DNA of 64,000 nucleotides from Oscheius dolichura. Its lineage: Eukaryota; Nematoda; Chromadorea; Rhabditida; Rhabditidae. The translations under genes were made by a program, and so were the position numbers. Shown in pieces: positions 1-12,686 of this stretch. Under the pieces are notes generated by a model that saw only the letters and a program-made list of their open reading frames with translations, made no database searches and had not been told where the DNA came from. Location: contig OW051497.1 of NCBI GenBank assembly GCA_932521035.1, positions 10,726,001 to 10,790,000 on the forward strand, in the 5' to 3' direction. Numbering within the stretch: the stretch's first letter is position 1; the number at the start of each line of letters is the position of its first letter.

Positions 1-632
1 GCCCGGCTAGACTCGAGCAGGACAAGGATAAGTGAAAATGTAGAGCTGTGCATGGCCGAGCTAAAGTACACCCTGGCTAGTCTAAACGAAACAATGAATG
101 CGAAGTCCACAGCTGCTTGGCGAAAGTAAGACGTCATAACGGTTGGAAGAAATTCGAACTTATGGTAGTTCGTAAACAGCAGTTCGGGGAGCACTTGTTT
201 TCAGTGAAATTTTGACATGAGATGAGCAGTTCCTGTTCTTGTCTTACCTTTACACAATTGCATTCACTGATCTCTGATGTGTCCCCCTTAGCACAGCATA
301 GTCTCGCTTTTTTTCAGAAAGCTCTGGATCAGTGGCTATGGACGAGTCGAGACAGCAATCGCTGTGATACTGCATGGCGCCAACGTCATACTTCTCCTCA
401 TGGCTATGTATTAAATATATAAGAAATCATTAAAATGTAACTGAAAAACATGAAAAGTTTCATCAATGCATAATGCACATAACAAGGGGGATGACCAAAT
501 AATAATTATTAAATAGAGGGAGAGACTCTAGTGAGATCGGATTGTTTGCACTGGCGGCCGGGGCGGGAAGACACAGCAAAGCACCGGAATGGAAGACCCG
601 TCTAATATTTTATGTTCAGGAGGACTAGGGCT
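1..632. other. Flank with no recognised gene
   Basis: Downstream of the BMP stop codon. Only short open frames without splice support or similarity are seen. It probably holds the BMP 3' UTR. Confidence 0.4.
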
Positions 633-1998
633 TCAACGACAGCCACATGCCTCCACCCGCATGTCTGGATAATTTTTTATCACAATTCTGAAAGAGTTTC
701 CATTTAATCAAGTGTATGATTAAGCCAACCTATTCTCCATATCCATATAGAGAATGGCAAGAGATGAAGTTTCAGTTGGTACACAACAAGGGGGTGGAAT
801 CTAAAGGTCATTATATTTTGAAGGACGCTACAGTACTCCTACCAGTGGGTTAAGGGAATGTAACAACGACTGGATAATCGCATGGTTGGTAGCATTGAGG
901 TGTGCTGGAATAGGATGTGGGCATGTTCCAATACACTGTCCTGCTTCGTAACCCTCTGCAACTTGTTGATTTATATTTGACAAGGGAATAGCGACTCACT
1001 GGGAGCTAATATCCAGTCCTGCCAGTTGAGCTCCTCAAAATCTACATAAAGCTCCTTTAACTGACAAAGGTTTTTATCTACTGCTAATCTATGCTGCTTT
1101 CTCCCTTTTCTTCTCCTGGTAGGAACGTTCATAGCAGGTGATTGTGTTGTCACTGAACGTTTCCTTCTCACACGTGAGGGCTCTTGGAGCTCGCTAAAAG
1201 CTTTTGCTACACTTAATCAATGGAGCAGGGGTCACCTGTAGACAATTAAAGAGACACTCTGCTTTTTAGCATAAGGGGCCAGCGAGACGGAGTGTACTTC
1301 AGGAGAGTCTAAGGTCGTTTCGTCTGGGAGGGAGAGTCTAAGCTCTAAGAGCTGGGGTTGGTGTCGACCCATGGCGCTGGAAATATCTATGATAGTCCAT
1401 GGCACTTCGGGGAGGACAGGGGCAGATGCAACCAGCTCGGTCATGTTCTATAAATTTGGTTATAACGGAGTTAGGAGAGGGTTATACCTGTCCGGCGAAA
1501 ACATTGACCACTCCTGGTTGTGTCGCTCGAAACCTTAGCCTCAGTTCCGTTGATGACAAATATTCGCGTTGGCTCGAGGCTATGGAGAGGTTAAAAGAAA
1601 GGTATAGGCCAGAATTCTCCTCAAGAAGACTCTGCAAAGCTGTTGTTAATGACCTGTCAAAACACGGTGGCAAATGTTCGCGAAAAAAGAAGCGCGGGTT
1701 AGTGTTCTAAAAACAAATGGCACCCTAGAGAAGCGACCAGAAATAAAGTTGACCCCCTAAACTGCTGGGAAAATACGTTAACTGCACCATCGAGAGTAAG
1801 TCATAAAAGGCCACCGACTACGTAATTTACTACTGGCTCCCACGCCTGAGAAGACGTTATGTACCTGGGGGTAATAGTGTCGTATCCAGTCGGCATTCGT
1901 CCGTTCCTCCATCACGTCTTCATACAAACTCCAAACGTGATCAGGTACTGGTAACGTAGGACGAGCCAGCTCAGGTTCTTTTGTGAGTCCAAGCTGTT
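633..1998 (-). CDS. BMP/TGF-beta family secreted ligand (5' end unresolved)
   Basis: Secreted dimeric growth factor of the BMP/TGF-beta family, acting on serine/threonine kinase receptors. Seven exons join in phase: 1998-1865, 1706-1488, 1447-1236, 1193-1000, 955-843, 800-730 and 687-633, about 332 codons. The propeptide shows typical stretches (DHVWSLYEDVMEE; PWTIIDISSAMGRH; QSVSLIVYS). A furin-type site RVRRKR precedes the mature region, and a basic patch RRRKGRKQHR lies before the first cysteine. The mature domain has CQLKELYVDFEELNWQDWI, GYEAGQCIGTCPHPIPAHLN, TNHAIIQSLL, PPPCCVPTE and the terminal VEACGCR, so all seven family cysteines are present. TNHAI and CCVPTE point to the DPP/BMP branch rather than activin or DAF-7. 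The signal-peptide exon must lie above 1998 and was not found: the first visible exon starts in phase 1. Family assignment is very firm; subfamily is inference. Confidence 0.93.
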
Positions 1999-4900
1999 CT
2001 AGGAGACCTATGAAATTTTAGATTAATCTCCATTTTTTATAGGATAATTTATACCTTTCTTTAACATCTGATGGATTCGCGTGAGGGAGGGCGATACGAG
2101 ACAGATAAGCAAAATCAGTAGAGGGCGGAATCTCATACTGTAGTGGCACTCATGGGGCCAGTCACGGCATGACCGGGAGACTAAAATTAGTCTGTTAATG
2201 AATATATTACTAGAGCAGGTAAGAATATTCGAGAGAAAAATAAACAAGTTTTGAAAAGAAAAGAGAGGAAGAGCCACCCCGCAGCTCTCGAGAAAACAGG
2301 CGGGATATGCACAGATTTATGGGCGGCGACGTCCTCAGAAAAAAGCCTTTTTGACAGGATGATGATGGAAGAGACTCCGAATCTGGATAACGGGATGGAA
2401 GAGGAATAACAGAAGGTAAAAGTTGTGCGGAATTCGAAGATTTTGTCCGGGACTGCGGCAGCTTCAAAAGACATTGGATACCCAAGGAGACGGGGGCCGC
2501 AAAAGCAAGATGAGAGGTCGTCGCTTTCAAGAGAACAAGCCGCCTAGATAAACTTGAGCCAGTTCTTCAGAAGGTACAGTATCTGAATATTTTCCACGCG
2601 TGACCTTACTCTCTTTTGAAGGCGTGACAGTAGGAAAGCAGAAATTGCCTAACTCTTTTTGCCGACGACAGTCCGGCGCCGCTCCTCGAGGTCAGTGAGG
2701 AGGGTTTACCGGAACAGAGAATACAATAGCAGGGAAAGGCAGAAGAGGCTCGACTGATGAAGAGGACGACAGATTTGAGAATTAGTGACGAGTACTTGGT
2801 ATAAATAGTTGTTAGGGGGTGGAAGAGCCCAGGATAATTGCTATGTCACGTCAGCGGAACGACGAGGTCCCAGCTGTGGTTTCGAATGTCCAATGAACTT
2901 CACTAAAAGAGCTGGATCACTTTGAAGTCTGTTCAGCTTTTTTTCCGACTTAGAATGTTCCGAAAGTTTAAAGGTTCAGCGACAAAAGGCTGCGGCAAAG
3001 AGCAGCGAAGGAGTACAGGAAAACCATCCGGGGCGGGGGCAATATTTGGAAGAGCTACGATTGTTTTCAAAAGTGGGCTGAATGCGGATTGGATTACAGG
3101 AGTTATTCGTCCGAAACACCCCCGTGTGAAATCGGAGCACAATGAAAAAAGATGGGAATATCTCAAAGCATATCCCCCCGCCGGTCCAAAACCGTAAAAT
3201 CAGTCAGACAGGATGAAGAGGCGCCGCCGGTTGAGTCGGCAGGTTAAAAACATCTTAAGATAACAGTGATAATTCTAAGAATATCTCCTTTCATAGACAC
3301 TGCCGGATAGAAATAATAGATATTAAGATTTGGCACAGCGCCGATGTGATCGATAGCAGTCTGCTAACAGTGATTAATAGTGCACCCGCACGTGGGATCA
3401 GACGGTAGCCTGAGGCAACTGGCAAAGCCGAGAGGAACAGAGAAACAGAGGCTTGGATTTAAAAGAACTCTTGGATCCAGGACCAGGCGGCTTGGTGGAA
3501 GAATTGATGTGAGAAAAAGATAGGAAGGAAAGGACGAATCTGGAGATCAAGACGAGGAAAGGGATGCTCTTCCTCAGGGGAGTACGGTAAGCTTCTCTCT
3601 TTCGGGTAAAAGAGTAGAAAGAGGCGCGGGTCTAGTTGCTCGAAACGGCGCTGGACAAGATCCAAATAAAACTTTGTCAAGTGTCAGACAACGTGGATTG
3701 ATGTACAAATCGGAACTGAGACAGCAAACATGATGGTTTGAGGTAAACAGCTCTGCCCGACAACGATGCCTTGGCGCACGTGGCTTGAGACTGCGCGAGA
3801 AAAAGCTGATCACGAGCATCATCATACGATAATTCAGATGGACAGGTCATTATCGGGTAGTTGTGAATTGGATCAAGTAGTTCGTTTTTCGTCTATCGGC
3901 CCTGTGTTATTACATACTGCCAGCATTAATCTTCTCTCCCACAAGATTGTGTGTAGGCTGAGATAAGCTTAAATCAAAGCTTTTTTCCTTTGCCAAGGAG
4001 GGTAGATTAATAGCCGCTGCCAGACTCTCAGATAAAAAGGGGACAGAAGGGAGCTGAGAGCCTCTAGACTATCGGTAATGCGTTGCCATCCCCCTCGGTC
4101 AACCCTAACATGCACTTGGCAGGAAACTTACAAATGATCAAGGCTCGCTGGTAGCTGCAAGATTAATGTATGGGAGAGTAGAAAAAGAAGTCGGGAACCT
4201 AGGATGGTAGGTGTTGATCAGGGGAGGGATCGATCGAGAGGCCTGCGCCTCGTCTGATTAATAGGCTGGAATGGAGGAGGCTCGCAGGCAAAAAGTGCCG
4301 CTCAACAGTTGCAAAAGATTGCCGCCGCATGGTGTTAACCAGCATGAAGACATTTTATTCAACGCCCGAGATTGGGTTAGTCACGGATCCGGTGGCAAAG
4401 AGTTGTCTGGGTGGCCTGACTGGTGGAAGTACAGGTGGTGGGCTCTGCTCGAGGAAAAGTAGAGAGTGCAATCCCTTACGAAATGTTACGAAGGGATTGA
4501 AGTAAATAAGAATAGCAGTAGGGAATAGCGATACCAGACAATAGTCTTTAGCAAACGGCTGCAAACGGATCTTTCACACAGCTGCGACGGTTTTTTCCCG
4601 GGTCCCTCAAAGCAGGAGACATGACGCTCCACACACACCAGGCACCATTTGTGATGAGACAGAAGAAAAAGACTTTGAAACCACATGTTGATGGTTTCTA
4701 AAACAGCTGAGAAGAACGCGAGCACAGGAGGGGGGATTGGAGGCGGTCCAAATGGTTTTCAGGGAGACTTTGGACTGGCGCCAAACACGTGCAGGATGAA
4801 GACGGGGAAGGACGGGGTGTACCCATATTTTACCCCGTTGTTTCACTCTCGCTTACGAAGCGAACAAGTCGCAGACTCTCTTTTCCGCTGTGATTGTAAT

Positions 4901-7900
4901 GAATCGGTTAAGGGATGGAAGCGACATGGGCGGGCTGACCATCCATCTCTTTTTACAGAAATTCATAGAGAATAGACTGAGACGGGAATACATCTACAAC
5001 AAAAATAGATCGTTTCTTTGGCGTCGCGGCGATGTATCGCTTGGTCTAAAGGAGGCAGATAGGTCACCTTACTCATCCTTTCGTATGCATCACCGTCTGT
5101 GGTGGCTGACTTGTTGTCCTGGGAAGAAGACCTCGCCTTTTTCTCCTTTGTGTAGCCGGTTTTTGACGGAATTTGATTAAAGTCAAATAGAATCTTGCCG
5201 CCTTCGACAGTGTTCAGCTCTTTCCCACATGTGAATAAGAACACCTCGAGAATAACAAGAGACAAAAAAGATGTGATGGATTGAAAACCTAGGACAATCG
5301 ATCACTGGAAAAAGAGACCGCTTGTCGCAATATATCTCAAAAAGAGCCTGAAGGCAGACAAGGCAGGCGTCGTAGGGTCGCGCGTAAGGGCTCGCAGCTG
5401 TTGCGATTCTTATCTCGCGCCTCGTAGAATCCTGTTAATTTAGAAGTTGCTACCCCAACGTGCTACAAATCACACTGTAAAATGTTCAACTTGTCGCCAC
5501 GAGAGCGTGCAACGATCCGTCACATTGTGCCTATTTTCGTCTGAGAGGAGACGGTCAGCCATAGTGCGCCCTGGGGAAGACAGACACCATCCGAACTGCC
5601 GTACTCAACCACAGTTCATTTGGAGTATCTGTAGTATCTATTATTAAGAATTGATCTCTAGAACTGTATCCCTTTAATCACGAGGTGTTAAAATGATCCC
5701 AGAAGCAACCGCCAAACAGCCAAGACGGCGCTGTGACCGGTTATTGAATTGGAAGCATGGAAAAAACGATCTCTCGGAGAATCCGTGGTATCAACGCAAT
5801 TTAAGAAAGGAATAACTAGCTGGAACAAAAAGGAAGAAAGAACAATATCGAGACAGGGCACAGTGAAATGGACTTCAAAACGCAACATGATTTAGTACCG
5901 TTTTTGTGGGCGCATCAGTCACACGGAACTGTCAGAATCAAGTCCATTGAACTAAGGCGAAAGACTGCTTCTCGCTATTACATATAGGCACAGAGAATAC
6001 GGATCTAGAATAGGTAATAGAGTGACAAATAGTAAAGAGGCAATGCGACTATTTTGAAAGAAACCCGAAATACACGGAGAGTGAGTACATTAAAACAACA
6101 AAGATGCTAAATATGTGTAATTCATAAAACAGAAGGTCAAAACTTGCTTATCATCGTAAAGAACCTGTTCACATGGTACTAAATCAACATGTCAGTCTGT
6201 TTTATATACTTTTCGCAACAAGGAAACACGAGGTCAAATTTAACTGTTATAGGAAATTATTGAAAACTAGAACGAGGTTAAAAATTGGAAAACCTGCTCT
6301 GTTAAGATCACTCCCGAGTGTTTTCACGCTTAAACTTGACCGATTATGACCAGACAATCTCATCCTTGCCGTATCGGGCGATCTCTACAAGGCGATAAAG
6401 ATTATATGTTCTTAAGGAGCAGAGGATATATGGTTGTATGGACCGTTATCATAAACTGAGCAAATCTTGTAAGTAAAAGCTTAAACTGTTCCTGTAGGCG
6501 CCCGAAAAAATGCCAAAAATTCGGCGAAATATTAGCTTTTCTGAAAAACGGCGAGTACAACTACCATCGGACCCTTTACCCTCTCGTAAAGCTCTGCAAA
6601 AATTGGACTTTTTGCGATCATGACGAGGAAAGTGGGTGGATGACAGGTGGGTACAGAAGTTGCGCCTAGTGATTAGCAGCCGCTACGTTTGTTCACCGGA
6701 TTCGAAACTAAAGAGCTCGTTGTAGTCGCTCGGTGCGACGAGAGACGAGCGTCTTCAGCAGGAAGTGAACGCCCACCCTCATAGTCTCGACCGGGTCCGG
6801 GTTTTATATTGAGCCAGTGGGTGGTAATTGTATATCTGCGTCCCCCCAAATGCAGCTCATCTATTCATAAAATACCACGCACAGAAAAAGGAGAATTGCA
6901 CTCTACGCTTTTCCGTCGGTTGCAAATGATCAACACGAGGAGAGAGCCTTAAGAAAGGGGGGTTGTTGTGGATAAACCTCATTATTTTGGGGAAGATCGT
7001 ACCAGCTAAGTTATACGAACAACGTCATTTCCCAGGGCGAAAGAAGAAAAATTCAGGCAGTCTCTTTATCTTCTAAACAATTTCCGAGCGGAGGAGTTGA
7101 CTATCTCTGCCTTTTGACGTTTGGATAGTTGTTTCCACGGGAGATTTACGGGCCTAATCGCCAGAAATCGGAAGCATCGTCTTTTGATTTTATCAGTAAA
7201 TCCTATTTGTGACAATCCTTTCTGCAAAGAAGAATCCTGGCGCCAGAGAGCTGTTTTCACTATCTTGTGCTTTGGATGGCTCGTTGGGAAATGCCCTTGA
7301 CTTCGTGTGGGTGGGCGAATGAGAAACCACTTCAGGATCGGGAGCTTTCTCTTCCGTGTGTGGGTTCAGATTTTGTTACACTTATCATGAATGAACTATG
7401 GCCAAGGTTGTTCACGGCACTGACCAGTCAGCTTGCTTTTCATTTTGGTCACATTTTCCCCATTGTGTTGATGTTTTCCTCCTTCGCAGAGCTTCTATAG
7501 TTTCTTTTGTTAAATCTAGAATTGAAAATATTTGTCTTCTTTTGTGAATATTCTAGGACTGCCTGTGTTTTCCATCTTTTATTGCTCATCTAGTTCTCAC
7601 AAAACATAAGTTACCATGACCATGAGCTATGCTCGTTGACGGATAAGCTTTCCGCTCATTCGACCCATTTTGATTACTGTCAAGGTTTTATACGGCTGCA
7701 GGAACTTTTGTGAACCGATCACTAAGAGGATTTGAAGCAAACCATTATCACTGTCATTCCGTTTTTGGTGCAGCCCACCAGGAAATATCGGCTCCCGTTT
7801 TACCTTTCTAAGACAGTTACAGGGGGTTATTTTTAACTGTACGTATGGGCAGATGATTGGCGGCGACCGATAGAGGTTGAGCACTTTTCCCTGGGAACAG

Positions 7901-8232
7901 GTATCCCTACTTTTCTCAACATATTTATTGCTATTTTGGATGTTTCACTGCGGTGCGTCTCGCGATGAACAAAACCCAGTTTTTGTCTGTTTTCTTCGAT
8001 AGGATAACTTATTGTTCCTGCTGTCAACCTTGAGCGCAACGATTTTGGTTAGTTTATCACGTTGTCGCCTTTTTCATAGACGGGAGAGGGATTGACAGAA
8101 ATGAAAGTTTTATTCGAATAGTAAGAAAGCATGAAATACCGTAGTTTTTTATACATCGTCATCAGATTGCACCGTAGACAAGACATAGATGAGAAATACT
8201 TACAAATATGTACAAACTATATACAAATTGTA
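1999..8232. other. Long region without a recognised gene
   Basis: About 6.2 kb in which no open frame gave recognisable protein similarity or a convincing chain of splice sites. It should contain the missing 5' exon(s) and promoter of the BMP gene on the minus strand. Small exons of an unfamiliar gene could have been missed, because exons here can be shorter than 60 bases. Confidence 0.35.
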
Positions 8233-9501
8233 TCACTGTTGCCAGTGCTGAAAATAATGGATGTCGTCAACGTGGGGGAAGACTTTCTTATACATCTTCT
8301 CGTACACACATAGGGAATTGAAGTAATTTGGACGGTCAACAACTTCTCCCAATTGCAGCTCTTTAACATGGCGGACCTTGCCGATCATGTAGTCAGGCTT
8401 GGGAAACACAGGGGGACCTTTGATCATCGTTAGACGGAGACTCTCCACGCAGGCAGTGGCCAGCATATTCTGAAAAGGGAAGAGTATGGAACGGCGCTTG
8501 CAATATCTATCACTTTTCTTTTCCCTTATTGTAATACTAAGGAAAAAACAACGGGAAGATAAAACACACCTGAACCACTTCATCGGTGGGGTCAAAACCA
8601 ACAAAGCTCGTGTAGGAAAGATGCTTGAAGAAAGCTCCAGAGGTGGTGATGTTGATCATTTGCTGGTAGACCTTGTCGTAGCCAGCATCGAGTCCTAAGT
8701 CGAAAGACATCAAAGAAAGACGGTCCAGATTAAGCTAAAAGATAAAACGTCATTAAAAGAGAAAGGAAGTGATTCACCTCCTTGGTTAGTCCTCTAGCGG
8801 CTTCGGTAAGGCCAAGTCGCCCAACGGTCTTTAATGTTTTCGCGTGTTTCACCACGAGATCGGCGATCAGGGGTAGGATCATTTTCGCTTGGCGCCTTCT
8901 CACTTTCAAAACGTCCAATTTTACATTTTCTAAAATAGGATTATTAAAAACAAAAGGGGGATGACAACATACCGGCATCTAGTATAGCTTTGAGTAATTT
9001 GTTCAAGTAAGTCGCATCTCCGTCGTCCATGTTAATTTCCAATTTGCGCAAAACTTTCATTTGGCCAATAAGGAACACCAACGCTTCGACGGCATTAGCC
9101 GCGCTCACTTTCACTCCCTAAATTGGAACTTTGTTTTAAAAAAACAAGAAGAAAGCTTGCCTGGATTAGGATCACGGGCTCAGGAAAAGACAATTTCACC
9201 CTATTCATTCCAATTATTTTATATAGGATAGGCTCTTGGATATCAATTTTTAGGCAATCGTTCCGGGCCATTGCACGATTGATAGCTTTACAAGCAACCC
9301 TGCTCACTCTCTAAATAAATCAATTTAATAGAATTTAATGGAATGACTTACTCTCAGAGTCAAAGCCTCAGCCACAGTTGCAACGTGGGGTATTCTTGTG
9401 AAGATAGCGTCCAGAACATCTTCACAGAGGACAGTTTCATAGGAACAGGAGGGAAGAGCAAGATTTAAATCACTCTGAGCAGATACGGCGGATGTGGACA
9501 T
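8233..9501 (-). CDS. Orphan protein, five exons, leucine-rich helical
   Basis: Not recognised. Starting at ATG 9501 (MSTSAVSAQSDLN), five exons join in phase with GT/AG sites and TTTAG- or TTCAG-type acceptors, giving about 282 residues that end in DIHYFQHWQQ. The first intron is long for this window (about 230 bases); the others are about 45-65. The protein has no signal peptide or membrane segment. The middle is rich in Leu, Lys and Val (for example VKLDVLKVRRRQAK and LKTVGRLGLTEAARGL), which suggests helical or leucine-rich-repeat-like packing. A distant link to nematode F-box-associated or LRR proteins is possible but not shown. The gene structure itself is well supported because every join keeps the frame open. 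Confidence 0.75.
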
Positions 9502-12500
9502 TAGACGGAGAAAGCAGTAGATTCAATTGATTCTGTAATCAGTTTACTTTAAGAAAACTTGCTGTCAAAAAGATAAGACGGTCGAACACATGGGGAAAGA
9601 TCAAGAGAGACAGGTCATACTAACCGATAATAGGAAACAACAAGACCGCGAAACTTTGCCCCCTTTGAAAGATTTGAGAAAAGGAAAGGGAGCGATAGAA
9701 ATTGGGGAAAGTGCTGATAGAAGGAGGAAGTGGGGAACCCCAAGAGGGGCGTGAGGAGGTCGCCATTAGGCTTTGAACCTCCTAACAGGCCTCGACTTTA
9801 CGGCACTGTACAGTTGAGAGACGAGATTTAAGCGTGTTTCCTGTCGATCTATGGGAAAATCTCACCTCCTCGTCATTTGAAAACAGCGCCCAAAAAAGGT
9901 CTAGTCTAAACAGATGAGATGTCTGGACTTATTCTTCTAGAAAAGTCTAGGAAGAGAGCGACTTCCGCGTAAATTAATAAACGACCAAAAGAATCACATC
10001 AAGTTAGCAATAAATGAATCACATTGGCTAAATTGGGAGTGAAGGCCATCTATTTTGGGATGTTGCGGGTTAACCGCGAATGTGTCGGATTGGGTAGGCG
10101 ATCGATATGTGCACAACAGCTGTGCAGGAATAAGGCCGGCCACGGAATAACGTTAACAAAAGCTGTTAGGGCGTGGCATTTTCGAAAATCTCTTTTGGTC
10201 TTTGAACGGAAAAGGCATTGAATAGTCTTGAATAGTCTATTATCTAGAGAGGGAGGCCTATTGACAAACAGATGAAAGGGGGTCTGGAATATTTATTCAG
10301 CACATTGATTATGGGGGGTGGCCCCCTTTTTATGGACTTCTGGGTAGGGTCTTATCATAAGACACGAGGAAGAATGCATTGTGAGGAACACTCCTCCTTG
10401 GGGTCGAGAGCAGTCCCGCCCCCGGTTCCCCATGTGATATTTACCCCGCGGGAGCTCTGACGTACGGAGCAGCTCTACGCAAAACATATTGTGTTGGACA
10501 GCCAGACGAACTCACGGGCGTGTAATGTGGAAAAAATTATTCAGGAATTCGGAAAGCGGGAATCTTGTGTTTGTCTAGGAAGCCTCGCCTTCCCCCTGAT
10601 ACCATTATGCGTCCCAGTTGATCAAAGGGAACGCTTACAAACCGTTACACTTCCTTTGAAGCAAACTAATCATTGAGGTTTAAGAGTTTTTCAAAAGCTG
10701 CAAATGTTGCCACTTGGTGGAAGGCTCCCCATGGCACGGGGCGGCTTCAGCCCCCCTATGTCTTTCTGAACTTACGCTTCGCTGCTTGCTGCGGGATCTT
10801 GTTTTTTAACAGGGAAGCTACAAAGAGAAGAGCGTGATGGGAGAAGGGCAGCAATATTGAAGAGAAGGTGTGATGGGTCATCCATGTTTGGCATCAAGAA
10901 AGAGAAAGTGCCTTTGCGAAATTTTGAGAAAGATCAAGTTTATACGTGCGTAAGTGAAAAGAAGCCAGGAAAGGGAAGTGCGATTGCGAAAGACAGCGGA
11001 AACTGTACAACGATTGACGGCAATTGTACATCGCGTGGAGAGAACAGACAACATATTCAAAAGCATCTGTCCCGGTTCGACCACCATCTGGCGTCGCCTG
11101 CTGGCGTTTATCATCTTGAAATCGAAAGGAGAGAACTTTCGCTATAATCTGGCCACACACACACACGCATTCTCTCATGGTTAATATGTGGGAAATTGTG
11201 TGGCGTTGACAGACAGACATTTTTTTGCAGAGAGAAAGTTAATTGCGACATCTTATCAAAAACACATCTGTTTGTAAAATCTTCGACCTTTGATACATTC
11301 GGTGTAATACAAACAAATCTGGAATTAGTCGGGAATCAAATGAGTTCTGTACACTGAGAATGTCGTCAGAGGGGGGACAGCTGACTGAATAACCTCGTGG
11401 CTTTTCGAATTTCAGTGCTTAAATCTGGAATACGATAAGGAGGGGGCTGATGGTCTCTGGCTCCGTCCCCTCGCTGTTATCTTCAGAATTCCACGGTAGC
11501 GCCAAAACAGGCGTGTACTGATAAATAACGCCACGTCAGCTGGCCTCTTTTAGGCATTTCCATAAAGAAGAAACAGGTGTTCGGTCGGGTTTCACCAACG
11601 TGTGCTCCACGTTTCTTGTTTAAAATGCATACTTTGACCCGGAAACAACTGCTGAACTCGGCCAGCCGCCGTTCGAAGTACGCAGAGTCCCAAGTGGAAG
11701 CTATCTTGGCTCCGCTGCCTGTCATCTTGGACACAACCGTTGCTTATCAGATTCCCACGTGCAGTACGCTATTTTGACAGTGGCACAATGGGCAAAGTCC
11801 TTCCGGACGGAGATGAGAGCTCTCTTCACAAAACAATGAAAGCTCCCTATGATGTCAGTCTGAGGAAAGTGCAAGTCGTAACAGCTGTCTGCTTGATATA
11901 TTTGTGTATTTGGATAGGGATCAAACCTGAGAGAAAAGGGGCATCTCTTTCGAGGGATTTGAATGAACCTCTTCCGGCTATTAAGATTGGCGGTTATCGG
12001 TGACAGTCATCAAGTTTTGTCAAGACCAGCGGTACACACCTTATCATGGCACGGCTACAGCGTGTACTTGCCGTATACTGAATAAAACAGGACCCAGAAG
12101 TTGGGTACATATTTACCAAAGCATAAAGAACATAAAATCAAGCATTTAATATTACTACACGTTTCAGTTCTTTTAGATTTTCTTATAGAAAGTTTCTCTT
12201 CCATTTACCAACGATCAGTTTTTTTGATTCCTTCGAGTAGTAAAAAGCGGCGCAACAATTTCAACACTTCCTTATCAGAGTAGGAAAAAAAGCTGTTTAC
12301 AGTCGTTTCTATAAGGGGTATGGGAACGCTCACTTTTCGTCGATAAGGACAGTTTAGGTCAGCAAACGTGATTCTCCCCTTGCAGCATGACTTAGGAGAT
12401 AAAGCTTTTCAACAGAGAGAAAACAAAACAGCACGTGGTGATCATTGGCCTATATTATTATTTGTGAGGGCTGATTTTGATTTTTAGGACTGTTAGGGGA

Positions 12501-12686
12501 AGACGAACTTTAGTTTACTCCAGAAGAAATCAACTTATGAGTGTGACCGATTACTTTACAGTAAAATTATAAAAAGCTCAGGCTCAATTTAATACGACTT
12601 GACAATTCTGAATTTTATTTAGAAATAATAACGGGGAAACAGAATGACAGCCGCAGAAGATCAAAAACAACATAAATAAATATCCG
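9502..12686. other. Intergenic region without a recognised gene
   Basis: No convincing gene. A short (AC)n run sits near 11155-11166. Two open frames were looked at, 11740-12003 plus (one hydrophobic stretch) and 11483-11734 minus, but neither has splice or family support. The last part is downstream of USP39. Confidence 0.35.

Noticed and set aside
1399-1710. 103-codon plus-strand ORF rich in charged residues
   Set aside because: It lies opposite exons of the BMP gene, whose minus-strand frame, splice sites and family motifs are far better supported.
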